Assembly (NCBI GenBank): GCA_964648005.1
Contig: CAZYKR010000138.1
Location: forward strand, 1-11,554
Direction: 5' to 3'
DNA from: JAGQTE01 sp964648005
GTDB lineage: Bacteria > Actinomycetota > Acidimicrobiia > Acidimicrobiales > Acidimicrobilacustridaceae
DNA: 11,554 nucleotides
Shown here: positions 6,219 through 11,554 of the stretch, in pieces
How the letters are laid out: each line of letters opens with the position of its first letter
How positions within the stretch are numbered: the first letter of the stretch is position 1
Program-made: the position numbers and the translations under genes
Notes under the pieces: generated by a model
What the model saw: the letters and a program-made list of their open reading frames with translations, nothing else
Database searches by the model: none
What the model was told of the DNA's origin: nothing

Positions 6219-7409
6219 TCAGCCGACCGGACCTGCGACCGCAGGCTGCGGGGCTTCGACCGCAGGCTGTTCGCCCTCCAGCGCTGCTGCGGCCTGCTCG
6301 GCGTGGCGGGCGTAGGCCCAGCCGGGTCCCCGCACCACGAACGACAGCCGGTCGGACCAGTTGTCGGATCCGGCGACGTCGCGCAGGATGTCGCCGTGCT
6401 CGTGGGTCATCACCCGAGCCAGGTTGAAGGTCTCGATGTTCTTGGTCAGGCCGTACACCACCGGCTCCTCCTCGCGGGCGAAGGTGCCGAACAGGCGGTC
6501 CCACGAGATGAGGATGCTGCCGTGGTTGCGGTCGAGGTACTGGCGGTTGCTGCCGTGGTGGACGCGGTGGTGCGACGGCGTGTTCAGCACCTCCTCCAGC
6601 GGACCGATGCGCCGGATGACGTCGGTGTGGATCCAGTACTGGTAGATCAGGTTGATGCCGCGCGCCTGCAGGATCAACGACGGACGGATGCCGCACAGCG
6701 CCAGCAGGCCGTACGGCACGAAGGTGCCGAAGGCATCGGCGACCGGCTGCCGCAGCGCCGTCGAGAGGTTGTAGCGCTCGCTCGAGTGGTGCACGACGTG
6801 GATGGCCCACATGTAGCGGGCCTCGTGCATGAACCGGTGGTTCCAGTAGTAGATGAAGTCCCAGCCGATCACCGCCGCCAGCAGCGCCAGCGGACCGTTG
6901 CCCAGGTCGGGCAGCACCCGACGCTCCCACAATCGACCGGCATTGGTCCGGTGGGTCCACGTCGAGGTGATCGCCACGCCGCCGGCGACGATCGACGCCA
7001 CGCCCCCCACCTTGGCCACCTTGCGCGCCACCTCGGCGATGCGTCGGCGACGACGACGGTTCGGTGCGTCGGCGGCAGCCTCCAGGGAGCGCTCCGGTGC
7101 CGAGGCGTCCGGCCCGGCGTCGAGCTTGGCCAGGCGGTCGGCCACGGTGGTGACCGCGACGGCACCCGCGGCCACGCCGACCAGCGCCTTGCCGAAGCGC
7201 CCCGCGCCCGGCGTCACCGGCCCGAGCACCTTGGGCATGACGAGTGGCGCGATCAGGCTGGCGACACCCATCGCCAGGCTGGTGATCGTGTCGTTGCGTT
7301 CGTAGTCCGCGGCGCTGGGGCCCCGCTGCTCCGCCCGGCGCTTCAGATACAGGTACTCGGCACCCATCGACCCGAAGTACCCGGGGATGGCGACGACGGT
7401 CGGATCCAT
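6219..7409 (-). CDS. Membrane fatty acid hydroxylase/sterol desaturase family protein
   Basis: This 396-residue integral membrane protein carries the full di-iron His signature of the fatty acid hydroxylase superfamily: HRFMH (His191, His195), HVVHH (His204, 207, 208) and HHRVHH (His280, 281, 284, 285). Hydrophobic spans lie near 45-63, 72-92, 133-150, 173-190 and 226-247. An Arg/Ala-rich cytosolic stretch (about 95-130, with RRRRRR) separates the second and third. The family uses O2 and electrons to hydroxylate or desaturate lipids, sterols or carotenoids; the substrate cannot be told. The first 160 residues and the Ala/Pro/Glu-rich tail (about 365-396) are longer than in minimal family members. 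The ATG is preceded by GGAGGAGG with 6-nt spacing. It follows the DacB-like gene after 45 bp but has its own candidate -10 box. Confidence 0.88.
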   Translation of the reverse strand: MDPTVVAIPGYFGSMGAEYLYLKRRAEQRGPSAADYERNDTITSLAMGVASLIAPLVMPKVLGPVTPGAGRFGKALVGVAAGAVAVTTVADRLAKLDAGPDASAPERSLEAAADAPNRRRRRRIAEVARKVAKVGGVASIVAGGVAITSTWTHRTNAGRLWERRVLPDLGNGPLALLAAVIGWDFIYYWNHRFMHEARYMWAIHVVHHSSERYNLSTALRQPVADAFGTFVPYGLLALCGIRPSLILQARGINLIYQYWIHTDVIRRIGPLEEVLNTPSHHRVHHGSNRQYLDRNHGSILISWDRLFGTFAREEEPVVYGLTKNIETFNLARVMTHEHGDILRDVAGSDNWSDRLSFVVRGPGWAYARHAEQAAAALEGEQPAVEAPQPAVAGPVG

Positions 7410-7415
7410 GCTCCG

Positions 7416-7423
7416 CCTCCTCC
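7416..7423 (-). promoter_or_regulatory. Strong Shine-Dalgarno of the hydroxylase gene
   Basis: On the minus strand GGAGGAGG ends 6 nt before the ATG at 7409. It is the strongest ribosome binding site in the window and fixes the start. It contrasts with the SD-less starts of the leaderless-type genes. Confidence 0.75.
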
Positions 7424-7436
7424 GCTCGACCCGCAG

Positions 7437-7442
7437 ACGATA
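7437..7442 (-). promoter_or_regulatory. Candidate -10 box with a short leader (hydroxylase gene)
   Basis: On the minus strand TATCGT (TANNNT) lies in the 45-bp gap after the DacB-like gene. A transcript starting about 7 nt downstream would have a leader near 20 nt that includes the GGAGGAGG site. No clear -35 was found. Confidence 0.35.
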
Positions 7443-7454
7443 CCGGGGCCGGCG

Positions 7455-8939
7455 TCAGAGCCGCAGCTGCACCAGGCGGGTGACGAAGTCGTCGATGGCG
7501 TGCTCGGTGTCGGTCGTGATGCCGCCGTTGATCAGGACGGAGAACGTCAGCTGCCGGCCGCCCAGCGTCGTGGCGTACCCCGACAACGTCCGGGCCACGG
7601 CGAGTGAGCCGCCCTTGGCGCGCACGCGACCGGTGGTGAGCGGTCCGTCGAGGCGCCCGATGAAGGCGCCCATCGTCCCAGCGACGGGCAGGTCGTTCCA
7701 CAGCAGCGAGCCCCACGGCGAGACCCGAGCCGCCCGCAACAGGGCCTGGAACTCGCGGGCGCTGCGGGCGTTGTCGTAGCTGAGCCCGGAGCCGTCCACA
7801 TCGGTCGACGTCACGGGGACGCAGAGGCTGGTCAGCAGCTGCCGGATGCGGGCCAACCCCGACGCCGTCGTGCCCGGCTCCCCGGTGGCGCGATGGCCGA
7901 TCTCCTTCACGAGCAGCTCGGCATAGAGGTTGTCGCTGCGAAACAGCGTCTGGACGACGAGATCGTTGATGGTCGGCGACGACAGGCGGGCCACCCGGAC
8001 GCCTTCGTCGACGTCGCCACGCTCGGTCGGGCCAGAGACCGGCACGCCACGAAAGGCGAGCCCCACCCGCAGCACCTCGCCGTTGGCCAGCGCCGGGTCG
8101 GCGAGGAAGGCGGCGTCGTTGCGGTACATGTTTCGGTCGAGCACGAGGGCACTCAACGGCCCGATGTTGCGCAGCCAGTCGTTGGGCCAGCCGGCGTTGG
8201 CGATCTGGTCGTCGTAGCGGTCGGCGTCGACGATCAGGCGTCCGTCCACCGCGGTGATGCCCGCGGCGCGCACCTGCTCGGCGAGGGCGTCGATCGAGTG
8301 CGGCGCCCCGACCCGCAGCAGGGTGGGATCGCCGCCGGCCACGAGCACCAAGTCGCCGTGCAGCACGCCGTCGACGACCGGACCGGCCGCGACCACGTCG
8401 GTGTGCAACCGCTCGTCCGGACCGAGCAGCGCCAGGGCGCCCATGGCGGTGATGAGCTTCTGGTTCGAGGCCGGCCGCAACCGCGTCTCCGGGTTGTGGG
8501 CGATGATCTCGCCGATGCCGTCGGCGTAGACCGACACCGACACGGTGTCGCCGGCGACGCGGGGATCGGCGAGCAGGTCGGCGAGCGCCGTCGTCGGGGT
8601 GGGGATGGTCGTCGTGGTGCTCGGCACCGTCGTCGTCGCCTGCACGGGGGACGCCACCGGCGCGGAGGCCGGGCCGACGCCGGACGCCGCGACACCCGCG
8701 GCGGCGGGGCAGCTGCCCGACGCCGCCTCCAGCGCGGCGGTGGGGTCGAGCGTGGTCGGTGCATAGGACGCACTCGGATCCGCAGTCGCCGTGCCCGGCA
8801 CCGCCTCGAGTACCGACGTGCCCGTCACCGCGCCCGACGTTCCGGGCGGTGGGCCGGCCGCCGGCGCCGCCGAGCAGGCGCCGGCAACGACGGCGGCACC
8901 GACGAGCAGGGCGGCGAGGCGCGCCGGTCGCCGGGTCAC
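7455..8939 (-). CDS. D-Ala-D-Ala carboxypeptidase/endopeptidase lipoprotein (PBP4, peptidase S13)
   Basis: The 494-residue protein is a PBP4/DacB-type penicillin-binding enzyme that trims or cleaves peptidoglycan peptides outside the membrane. A lipoprotein signal ends in VAGAC (Cys22). A disordered Ala/Pro/Gly stretch and a Thr/Pro stalk (about 101-117) follow, then the enzyme. Active-site motifs are SNQK (Ser158 nucleophile, Lys161), SDN (Ser335-Asn337) and the third box AKGGSL (Lys442), where the usual KTG reads KGG. The DGSGLSYDN segment near 382-390 is also typical of the family. The long gap between SxxK and SxN is expected from the domain inserted in this family. The GTG start overlaps the TGA of the upstream L7/L12-domain gene (GTGA), so translation is coupled. 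The KGG change may lower or alter activity; otherwise the call is firm. Confidence 0.9.
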   Translation of the reverse strand: MTRRPARLAALLVGAAVVAGACSAAPAAGPPPGTSGAVTGTSVLEAVPGTATADPSASYAPTTLDPTAALEAASGSCPAAAGVAASGVGPASAPVASPVQATTTVPSTTTTIPTPTTALADLLADPRVAGDTVSVSVYADGIGEIIAHNPETRLRPASNQKLITAMGALALLGPDERLHTDVVAAGPVVDGVLHGDLVLVAGGDPTLLRVGAPHSIDALAEQVRAAGITAVDGRLIVDADRYDDQIANAGWPNDWLRNIGPLSALVLDRNMYRNDAAFLADPALANGEVLRVGLAFRGVPVSGPTERGDVDEGVRVARLSSPTINDLVVQTLFRSDNLYAELLVKEIGHRATGEPGTTASGLARIRQLLTSLCVPVTSTDVDGSGLSYDNARSAREFQALLRAARVSPWGSLLWNDLPVAGTMGAFIGRLDGPLTTGRVRAKGGSLAVARTLSGYATTLGGRQLTFSVLINGGITTDTEHAIDDFVTRLVQLRL

Positions 8940-9187
8940 GAGGCGTCGGAGGTGCAGGCCACCTGGGCGCCCGCCTTGGCGAAGGCTGCGGCGAGCTCAT
9001 CGGCTCGCTGGCGGGACAGCCCGTGCACGACGGCCAGCGGGCGAGCGGGGGACGCCGCCTCGACGGCGGCCTTGGCGCCGGCGAGGTCGATACCCGTGAC
9101 CTCGCGCACCACCTTGATCACCCCGATCTTGTTGCGCCCCACGTCGACCAGCAGCAGCGTGAGCGCCTCGTCAGCCATGGGCTGCAT
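8936..9187 (-). CDS. Stand-alone ribosomal L7/L12 C-terminal-domain protein
   Basis: This small protein of about 83 residues is nearly all one L7/L12 C-terminal domain: VDVGRNKIGVIKVVREVTG, then LAGAKAAVEAA, and the closing GLSRQRADELAAAFAKAGAQV, which matches the beta-alpha-alpha-beta-alpha-beta order. It lacks the N-terminal dimerisation and hinge parts of true L7/L12, so it is not the ribosomal stalk protein. Stand-alone copies occur in actinobacteria with unknown roles, probably in protein-protein contact. I chose the ATG at 9187, 5 nt after GAGGGGG; an in-frame ATG at 9178 (MADEAL) is about equally likely, and the open frame reaches a TTG at 9214. Its stop overlaps the start of the PBP4-type gene by 4 bp. 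Confidence 0.8.
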   Translation of the reverse strand: MQPMADEALTLLLVDVGRNKIGVIKVVREVTGIDLAGAKAAVEAASPARPLAVVHGLSRQRADELAAAFAKAGAQVACTSDAS

Positions 9188-9214
9188 CCTCACCCCCTCG
9201 CCGCCCGGCGTCAA

Positions 9215-9244
9215 CGCGCCCCGCCAGCGCGCCCCGCCAGCGCG
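9215..9244. repeat. 13-bp tandem repeat, two copies plus 4 bp
   Basis: CGCGCCCCGCCAG occurs at 9215-9227 and again, identical, at 9228-9240, followed by CGCG of a third copy. It lies between the stop of the four-Cys membrane protein and the L7/L12-domain gene. The GC-only arms could pair on RNA, but no T run follows, so I do not call it a terminator. Confidence 0.75.
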
Positions 9245-9745
9245 CTAGAGCCCATCGGACATCCTGCTGATCTCCACCCGGGCCCGCGTCGTCCCGATGG
9301 GGTCGAGGGCGACACAGATGCCGGTCTCGCGCGAGCAGTCCGGGTGCCGCCAGCCGGTCCTCCAGCGGTACAGGTCCCAGCCGTGCTCGTCGAACCAGGC
9401 GCCGAGATCGTCGGCCAGCGCATCACCCGGTTCGACCTGGTCGGACCCGACGATGCGCACCCGATAGCAGCGCACCCAGTTGCCTGCGGTGCACCCCTCT
9501 TGCTCGTCGAGCACCGTGATGTCGTCTGGCAACGCCGGCACGTCGGTCCACGCCGGTGGTCCGGCCGTCTCGCGCGCGCTGCGCAGGGTGAGCGTCGAGA
9601 ACCCGAACGCCGCGAACGGCACGAGCACGAGGAGCACGGCTGCAACCGTGCTCCAGCGAGTCAACGAGGGGATGCCGGGCGGCTCCTGCACCGGGACAGA
9701 TTCGCCGATCGCGCGCCGCGCCACCAGCCACCGGCCGATGACCAC
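9245..9745 (-). CDS. Membrane-anchored hypothetical protein with four cysteines
   Basis: I do not recognise a family for this 166-residue protein. A positively charged start (RWLVARRAIG) leads to one membrane helix at about 31-52 (WSTVAAVLLVLVPFAAFGF). A soluble part of about 110 residues follows, expected outside the membrane by the positive-inside rule. It contains four cysteines, Cys85, Cys93, Cys137 and Cys144, which could form two disulfides, and is rich in Trp and acidic residues (AWFDEHGWDLYRWRTGWRHPD). The GTG start at 9745 is supported by GAGG 5 nt upstream. It sits 18 bp after the PGPGW-type gene, so the two are probably one operon. A role in the cell envelope is likely; nothing more specific can be said. 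Confidence 0.72.
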   Translation of the reverse strand: MVIGRWLVARRAIGESVPVQEPPGIPSLTRWSTVAAVLLVLVPFAAFGFSTLTLRSARETAGPPAWTDVPALPDDITVLDEQEGCTAGNWVRCYRVRIVGSDQVEPGDALADDLGAWFDEHGWDLYRWRTGWRHPDCSRETGICVALDPIGTTRARVEISRMSDGL

Positions 9746-9763
9746 GCTCGCCTCACCGGCGCA

Positions 9764-10243
9764 TCAGCGCAACGCCCACCAGATCGAGCCGGCGGTGGCG
9801 ACGACCCCGACCACGACCATCATCACGATGACGTTGGTCGGCAGCTTGCCGTCCTCGTCCTGCGGGAGTCGCTCGCGCACGCGCTCCAACAGGCGTGCGG
9901 CGAACGGGACCTCGGTGGCGAGCATGCCGAGGCCGATGGCGATGACGAGCAGGCCGGGACCGGGCAGCGCGAGCAACGCCAGGCCCAGCAACGTCACGAT
10001 GGCGCCGCCGGCGACCAGACCGATGCGGGCCACGATGTGGCGCTTGGCCTCGGCGACCGTCTCCTCGCCGCCGCGCTCGAGCTCGAGCTCGATCGCCTCC
10101 TCGATGATCATCTCGAGCCGGTCCTCGTGCCCGTCGGGCCGGCCCTCGGGGTCGCCACCGAACCCATCGGCCGGGTCATCGATCGAGGCACGACCGTCGG
10201 CGACGGCGTCGGCGTGCGAATGCGGGTCGGAGGCGGCGCTCAT
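9764..10243 (-). CDS. PGPGW-family integral membrane protein
   Basis: This 159-residue protein has a long acidic, His/Asp-rich N-terminal cytosolic part (1-73, including an EMIIEEAIELELERGGEE helix). Two close hydrophobic segments around a LLALPGPGLLVIAIG turn (Pro94-Gly97) follow, and a last membrane helix spans 137-155. The PGPG turn between helices is the hallmark of the putative transmembrane PGPGW family (PF09656); here the final Trp is Leu. The family has no known function. The ATG at 10243 has no good ribosome site, and a weak CATGAT box on the minus strand lies 12 nt before it. It heads a two-gene operon with the four-Cys protein and is divergent from the deacetylase gene. Confidence 0.78.
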   Translation of the reverse strand: MSAASDPHSHADAVADGRASIDDPADGFGGDPEGRPDGHEDRLEMIIEEAIELELERGGEETVAEAKRHIVARIGLVAGGAIVTLLGLALLALPGPGLLVIAIGLGMLATEVPFAARLLERVRERLPQDEDGKLPTNVIVMMVVVGVVATAGSIWWALR

Positions 10244-10251
10244 AAGTCGTG

Positions 10252-10261
10252 CATGATCATG
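10252..10261. promoter_or_regulatory. Perfect 10-bp palindrome in a divergent promoter region
   Basis: CATGATCATG lies 9 bp upstream of the PGPGW-type start, in the 83-bp gap between two divergent genes. It overlaps the best, though weak, -10 candidate for the minus-strand gene. It could be a regulator site or chance; short palindromes are common. Confidence 0.25.
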
Positions 10262-10292
10262 GACAGGCTCCGAGCAAGTGTGGCCGTTGTGG

Positions 10293-10310
10293 GGGCCTTT
10301 GCAAACCCCC
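10293..10310. promoter_or_regulatory. Candidate operator palindrome before the deacetylase gene
   Basis: GGGCCTTTGCAAACCCCC is symmetric about TTTG|CAAA: seven of nine positions pair, with only the two inner C/C positions mismatched. It ends 3 bp before the TACGCT -10 box, so a bound protein would cover the spacer and -35 area. It is the only AT-containing island in a GC-rich gap. This is inference from position and symmetry. Confidence 0.35.
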
Positions 10311-10313
10311 GGC

Positions 10314-10319
10314 TACGCT
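10314..10319 (+). promoter_or_regulatory. -10 box of a probable leaderless promoter (deacetylase gene)
   Basis: TACGCT is followed by 7 nt and the GTG at 10327, matching the hexamer and spacing before the small hypothetical at 6175. It decides the start, because the longer open frame from 10249 would run through this box. Confidence 0.5.
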
Positions 10320-10326
10320 CGGCGCC

Positions 10327-11202
10327 GTGACCGGCCCGGGGCGCCCCTTCTGCATCACGATCGATGTGGAGGACCACCGAGCCGATGCCACGATGCCCAT
10401 GCGGGTGCCCGCCCTGGTCGATCAGCTGCTGGCGTGGCTCGACGACCGGGCCATCCGCGCCACCGCCTTCGTCGTCGGGTCGCTCGCTGCCGAGCACCCC
10501 GAGGTGGTGCGGCGGATTGCGGCCCAGGGCCATGAGCTCGCGCTGCACAACTGGGAGCACGTCCACCTCACGACCCAGGACGAGGACTCGTTCCGTGCCG
10601 GCCTGGTGCGGGGCAAGGCCGTGCTGGAGGACCTCTCGGGACGGCCGTGCACCGGCTTCCGGGCACCCACCGGTTCGCTCGTGCCGTCGACGATGTGGTG
10701 CACCGACGTGCTCACCGAGGTCGGGTTCCACTACGACTCGAGCGTCTTCCCCGGCCGCAACCAGCTCTTCGGTTTCCCCGGAGCGCCGCGCACGCCACCG
10801 TTCCGCTGGCCCTCAGGGCTGGTGGAGGTGGGGCAGTTCGTCGTGCTGCCCAATCCGTTCAGCGTGCCGATGGGCGGCACCTTCCTGCGGATCCTCCCGT
10901 GGCCGGCGCTGTCGCTCGGCGTTCGCCTGCACCCGCCGGCACCGACGTCGTGCGTGTACATCCATCCCTACGACATCGATCTCGAGGAGACGCCGTGGAA
11001 GGTCCCCGACGCGGGTGCCGCCAGCCGCTTGCTCTTCATGGGCCGCCGAGGCCTGCTGACCAAGCTCGATCGCCTCGTCCGTCGGTTCGGCACCGCACCG
11101 CCCCTCGGTGAGCAGGTGGCGCAGCTCGATCTCGACACGCTGCCGCTGTTCGACCCGCCGCTGTCCGCGGGGGCGACGCGCCTACGCGCCGGCCGACGCT
11201 GA
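10327..11202 (+). CDS. Polysaccharide deacetylase (NodB homology, CE4 family)
   Basis: This protein of about 291 residues removes acetyl groups from a polysaccharide or related amide substrate in a metal-dependent reaction. NodB motifs are in order: FCITIDVEDH (Asp13, Asp16), HNWEH (His74, His78 as metal ligands), GFRAPTGS (Arg112, Pro114), DSSVFP (Asp137) and HPYD (His213). The TIDVEDH opening and HPYD ending resemble the subgroup found with exopolysaccharide/XrtA-type loci, but no such genes are visible here. No signal peptide is seen, so it may act inside the cell or leave by another route. I chose the GTG at 10327 because the NodB fold begins right there and a -10 box sits 7 nt before it; an in-frame ATG at 10249 would add an unconvincing Cys/Gly-rich 26-residue lead. 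The 3' end overlaps the convergent GH15 gene by 21 bp. Confidence 0.86.
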   Translation: MTGPGRPFCITIDVEDHRADATMPMRVPALVDQLLAWLDDRAIRATAFVVGSLAAEHPEVVRRIAAQGHELALHNWEHVHLTTQDEDSFRAGLVRGKAVLEDLSGRPCTGFRAPTGSLVPSTMWCTDVLTEVGFHYDSSVFPGRNQLFGFPGAPRTPPFRWPSGLVEVGQFVVLPNPFSVPMGGTFLRILPWPALSLGVRLHPPAPTSCVYIHPYDIDLEETPWKVPDAGAASRLLFMGRRGLLTKLDRLVRRFGTAPPLGEQVAQLDLDTLPLFDPPLSAGATRLRAGRR

Positions 11203-11554
11203 TCGGGCCCGGCGGCGCAACGACCCGCCGCGCGCCGATCCGTCCCCCATCAGGTTGAACGCCGAGTTGATCAGCCCCACGTGGCTGAACGCCTGCGGGA
11301 AGTTGCCGAGCATCCGGCCCGCCGCCGGGTCGTACTCCTCCGAGAGCAGACCGACGTCGTTGCGCAAGGCAGCGAGGCGGTCGTAGAGGTCCTGCGCCTC
11401 GGCTCGACGGCCGATGAGCACCAGGCAGTCGACCAACCAGAACGTGGTCAGCAAGAACGCTCCCTCGCCCGGCGGCAGACCATCCACGCCGAGGCCGTCG
11501 TCGCCGCCGTCGGCCCGCAGGTCGGTGCGATAGCGCGCCACGAACCCGTCGACG
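11182..11554 (-). CDS. C-terminus of a GH15 glucoamylase/trehalase-like enzyme (partial)
   Basis: The frame is open to the right edge, so only the last 123 residues are present. FLLTTFWLVDCLVLIGRRAEAQDLYDRLAAL followed by VGLLSEEYDPAAGRMLGNFPQAFSHVGLINSAFNL is the very characteristic end of the (alpha/alpha)6 barrel of bacterial GH15 enzymes. These hydrolyse alpha-glucosidic bonds in maltooligosaccharides, glycogen-like glucan or trehalose. The Glu in LSEEYDP is in the place of the family's general-base Glu. A basic tail (SLRRRARSASAGA) follows the domain. Which substrate applies cannot be told from this end. It converges on, and overlaps, the polysaccharide deacetylase gene. Confidence 0.88.
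   Translation of the reverse strand, partial: VDGFVARYRTDLRADGGDDGLGVDGLPPGEGAFLLTTFWLVDCLVLIGRRAEAQDLYDRLAALRNDVGLLSEEYDPAAGRMLGNFPQAFSHVGLINSAFNLMGDGSARGGSLRRRARSASAGA

Noticed and set aside
8590..8640. GTCGTC-rich low-complexity run that looks like a microsatellite
   Set aside because: It encodes the Thr/Pro stalk of the PBP4-type lipoprotein in frame, so the repetition is explained by protein composition.
6172..9000. Minus-strand open frame of 942 codons across the hydroxylase and PBP4 genes
   Set aside because: It is an out-of-frame shadow rich in Arg, Pro and Ala. The true frames carry His boxes and penicillin-binding motifs.
10249..10326. Upstream extension of the deacetylase with a Cys-rich CGRCGGLC stretch
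   Set aside because: It looks like a small zinc knuckle, but the -10 box and operator-like palindrome lie inside it and the NodB fold begins at the GTG at 10327. It is best read as non-coding promoter DNA.
8759..10330. Plus-strand open frame of 523 codons opposite four minus-strand genes
   Set aside because: Low-complexity Arg/His/Asp-rich translation with no domain signs, opposite recognisable L7/L12-domain and PGPGW proteins.

Overview
This is a very GC-rich (about 70% by eye), gene-dense stretch of what looks like an ordinary chromosome. The organism is probably a high-GC actinobacterium. Pointers are an F420-type LLM oxidoreductase, a PPOX-fold flavin/F420 protein, two lipoproteins with Thr/Ser-rich stalks, GTG starts, and promoters whose -10 box sits 6-7 nt before the start codon (leaderless mRNAs). 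Protein style suggests Acidimicrobiia (Ilumatobacter-like), but that placement is inference. I see no tRNA, rRNA, CRISPR array, insertion sequence, phage gene or integrase. No gene-free gap exceeds about 85 bp.

Layout. (1) 1-62 is the 3' tail of a plus-strand gene. (2) 96-1127 (+) is a secreted LpqC/PHB-depolymerase-type esterase lipoprotein. (3) 4171-1176 (-) is a compact four-gene operon: GNAT-like protein, unknown PH-like protein, LLM-class F420 oxidoreductase, VOC/glyoxalase protein. Its joints are tight: an ATGA overlap, a 9-bp gap, and a Shine-Dalgarno overlapping a stop codon. (4) 4232-5858 (+), divergent from it, holds a PPOX-fold protein and a DapB-like NAD(P)-dependent dehydrogenase. 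(5) 6175-5855 (-) is a small conserved-looking hypothetical whose stop shares a CTAG palindrome with the stop of the convergent dehydrogenase. (6) 7409-6219 (-) is a membrane fatty acid hydroxylase/sterol desaturase with all three His boxes. (7) 9187-7455 (-) is a stand-alone L7/L12 C-terminal-domain protein, coupled by a GTGA overlap to a DacB/PBP4-type D-Ala-D-Ala carboxypeptidase lipoprotein. (8) 10243-9245 (-) is a PGPGW-family membrane protein followed by a membrane-anchored four-Cys protein. (9) 10327-11202 (+) is a NodB-type polysaccharide deacetylase. Its 3' end overlaps by 21 bp the convergent C-terminus of a GH15 glucoamylase/trehalase-like enzyme that runs off the window.

How the parts fit. 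Two themes recur: cell envelope and polysaccharide work (esterase lipoprotein, PBP4, PGPGW protein, deacetylase, GH15, lipid hydroxylase) and redox chemistry with F420/flavin/NAD(P) cofactors (LLM, PPOX, DapB-like). There is no clear defence, toxin or biosynthetic cluster. The most interesting points are the repeated leaderless promoter architecture, the GNAT-unknown-LLM-VOC operon, a G-for-T change in the KTG box of the PBP4, the L7/L12-domain/PBP4 coupling, and an operator-like palindrome upstream of the deacetylase.
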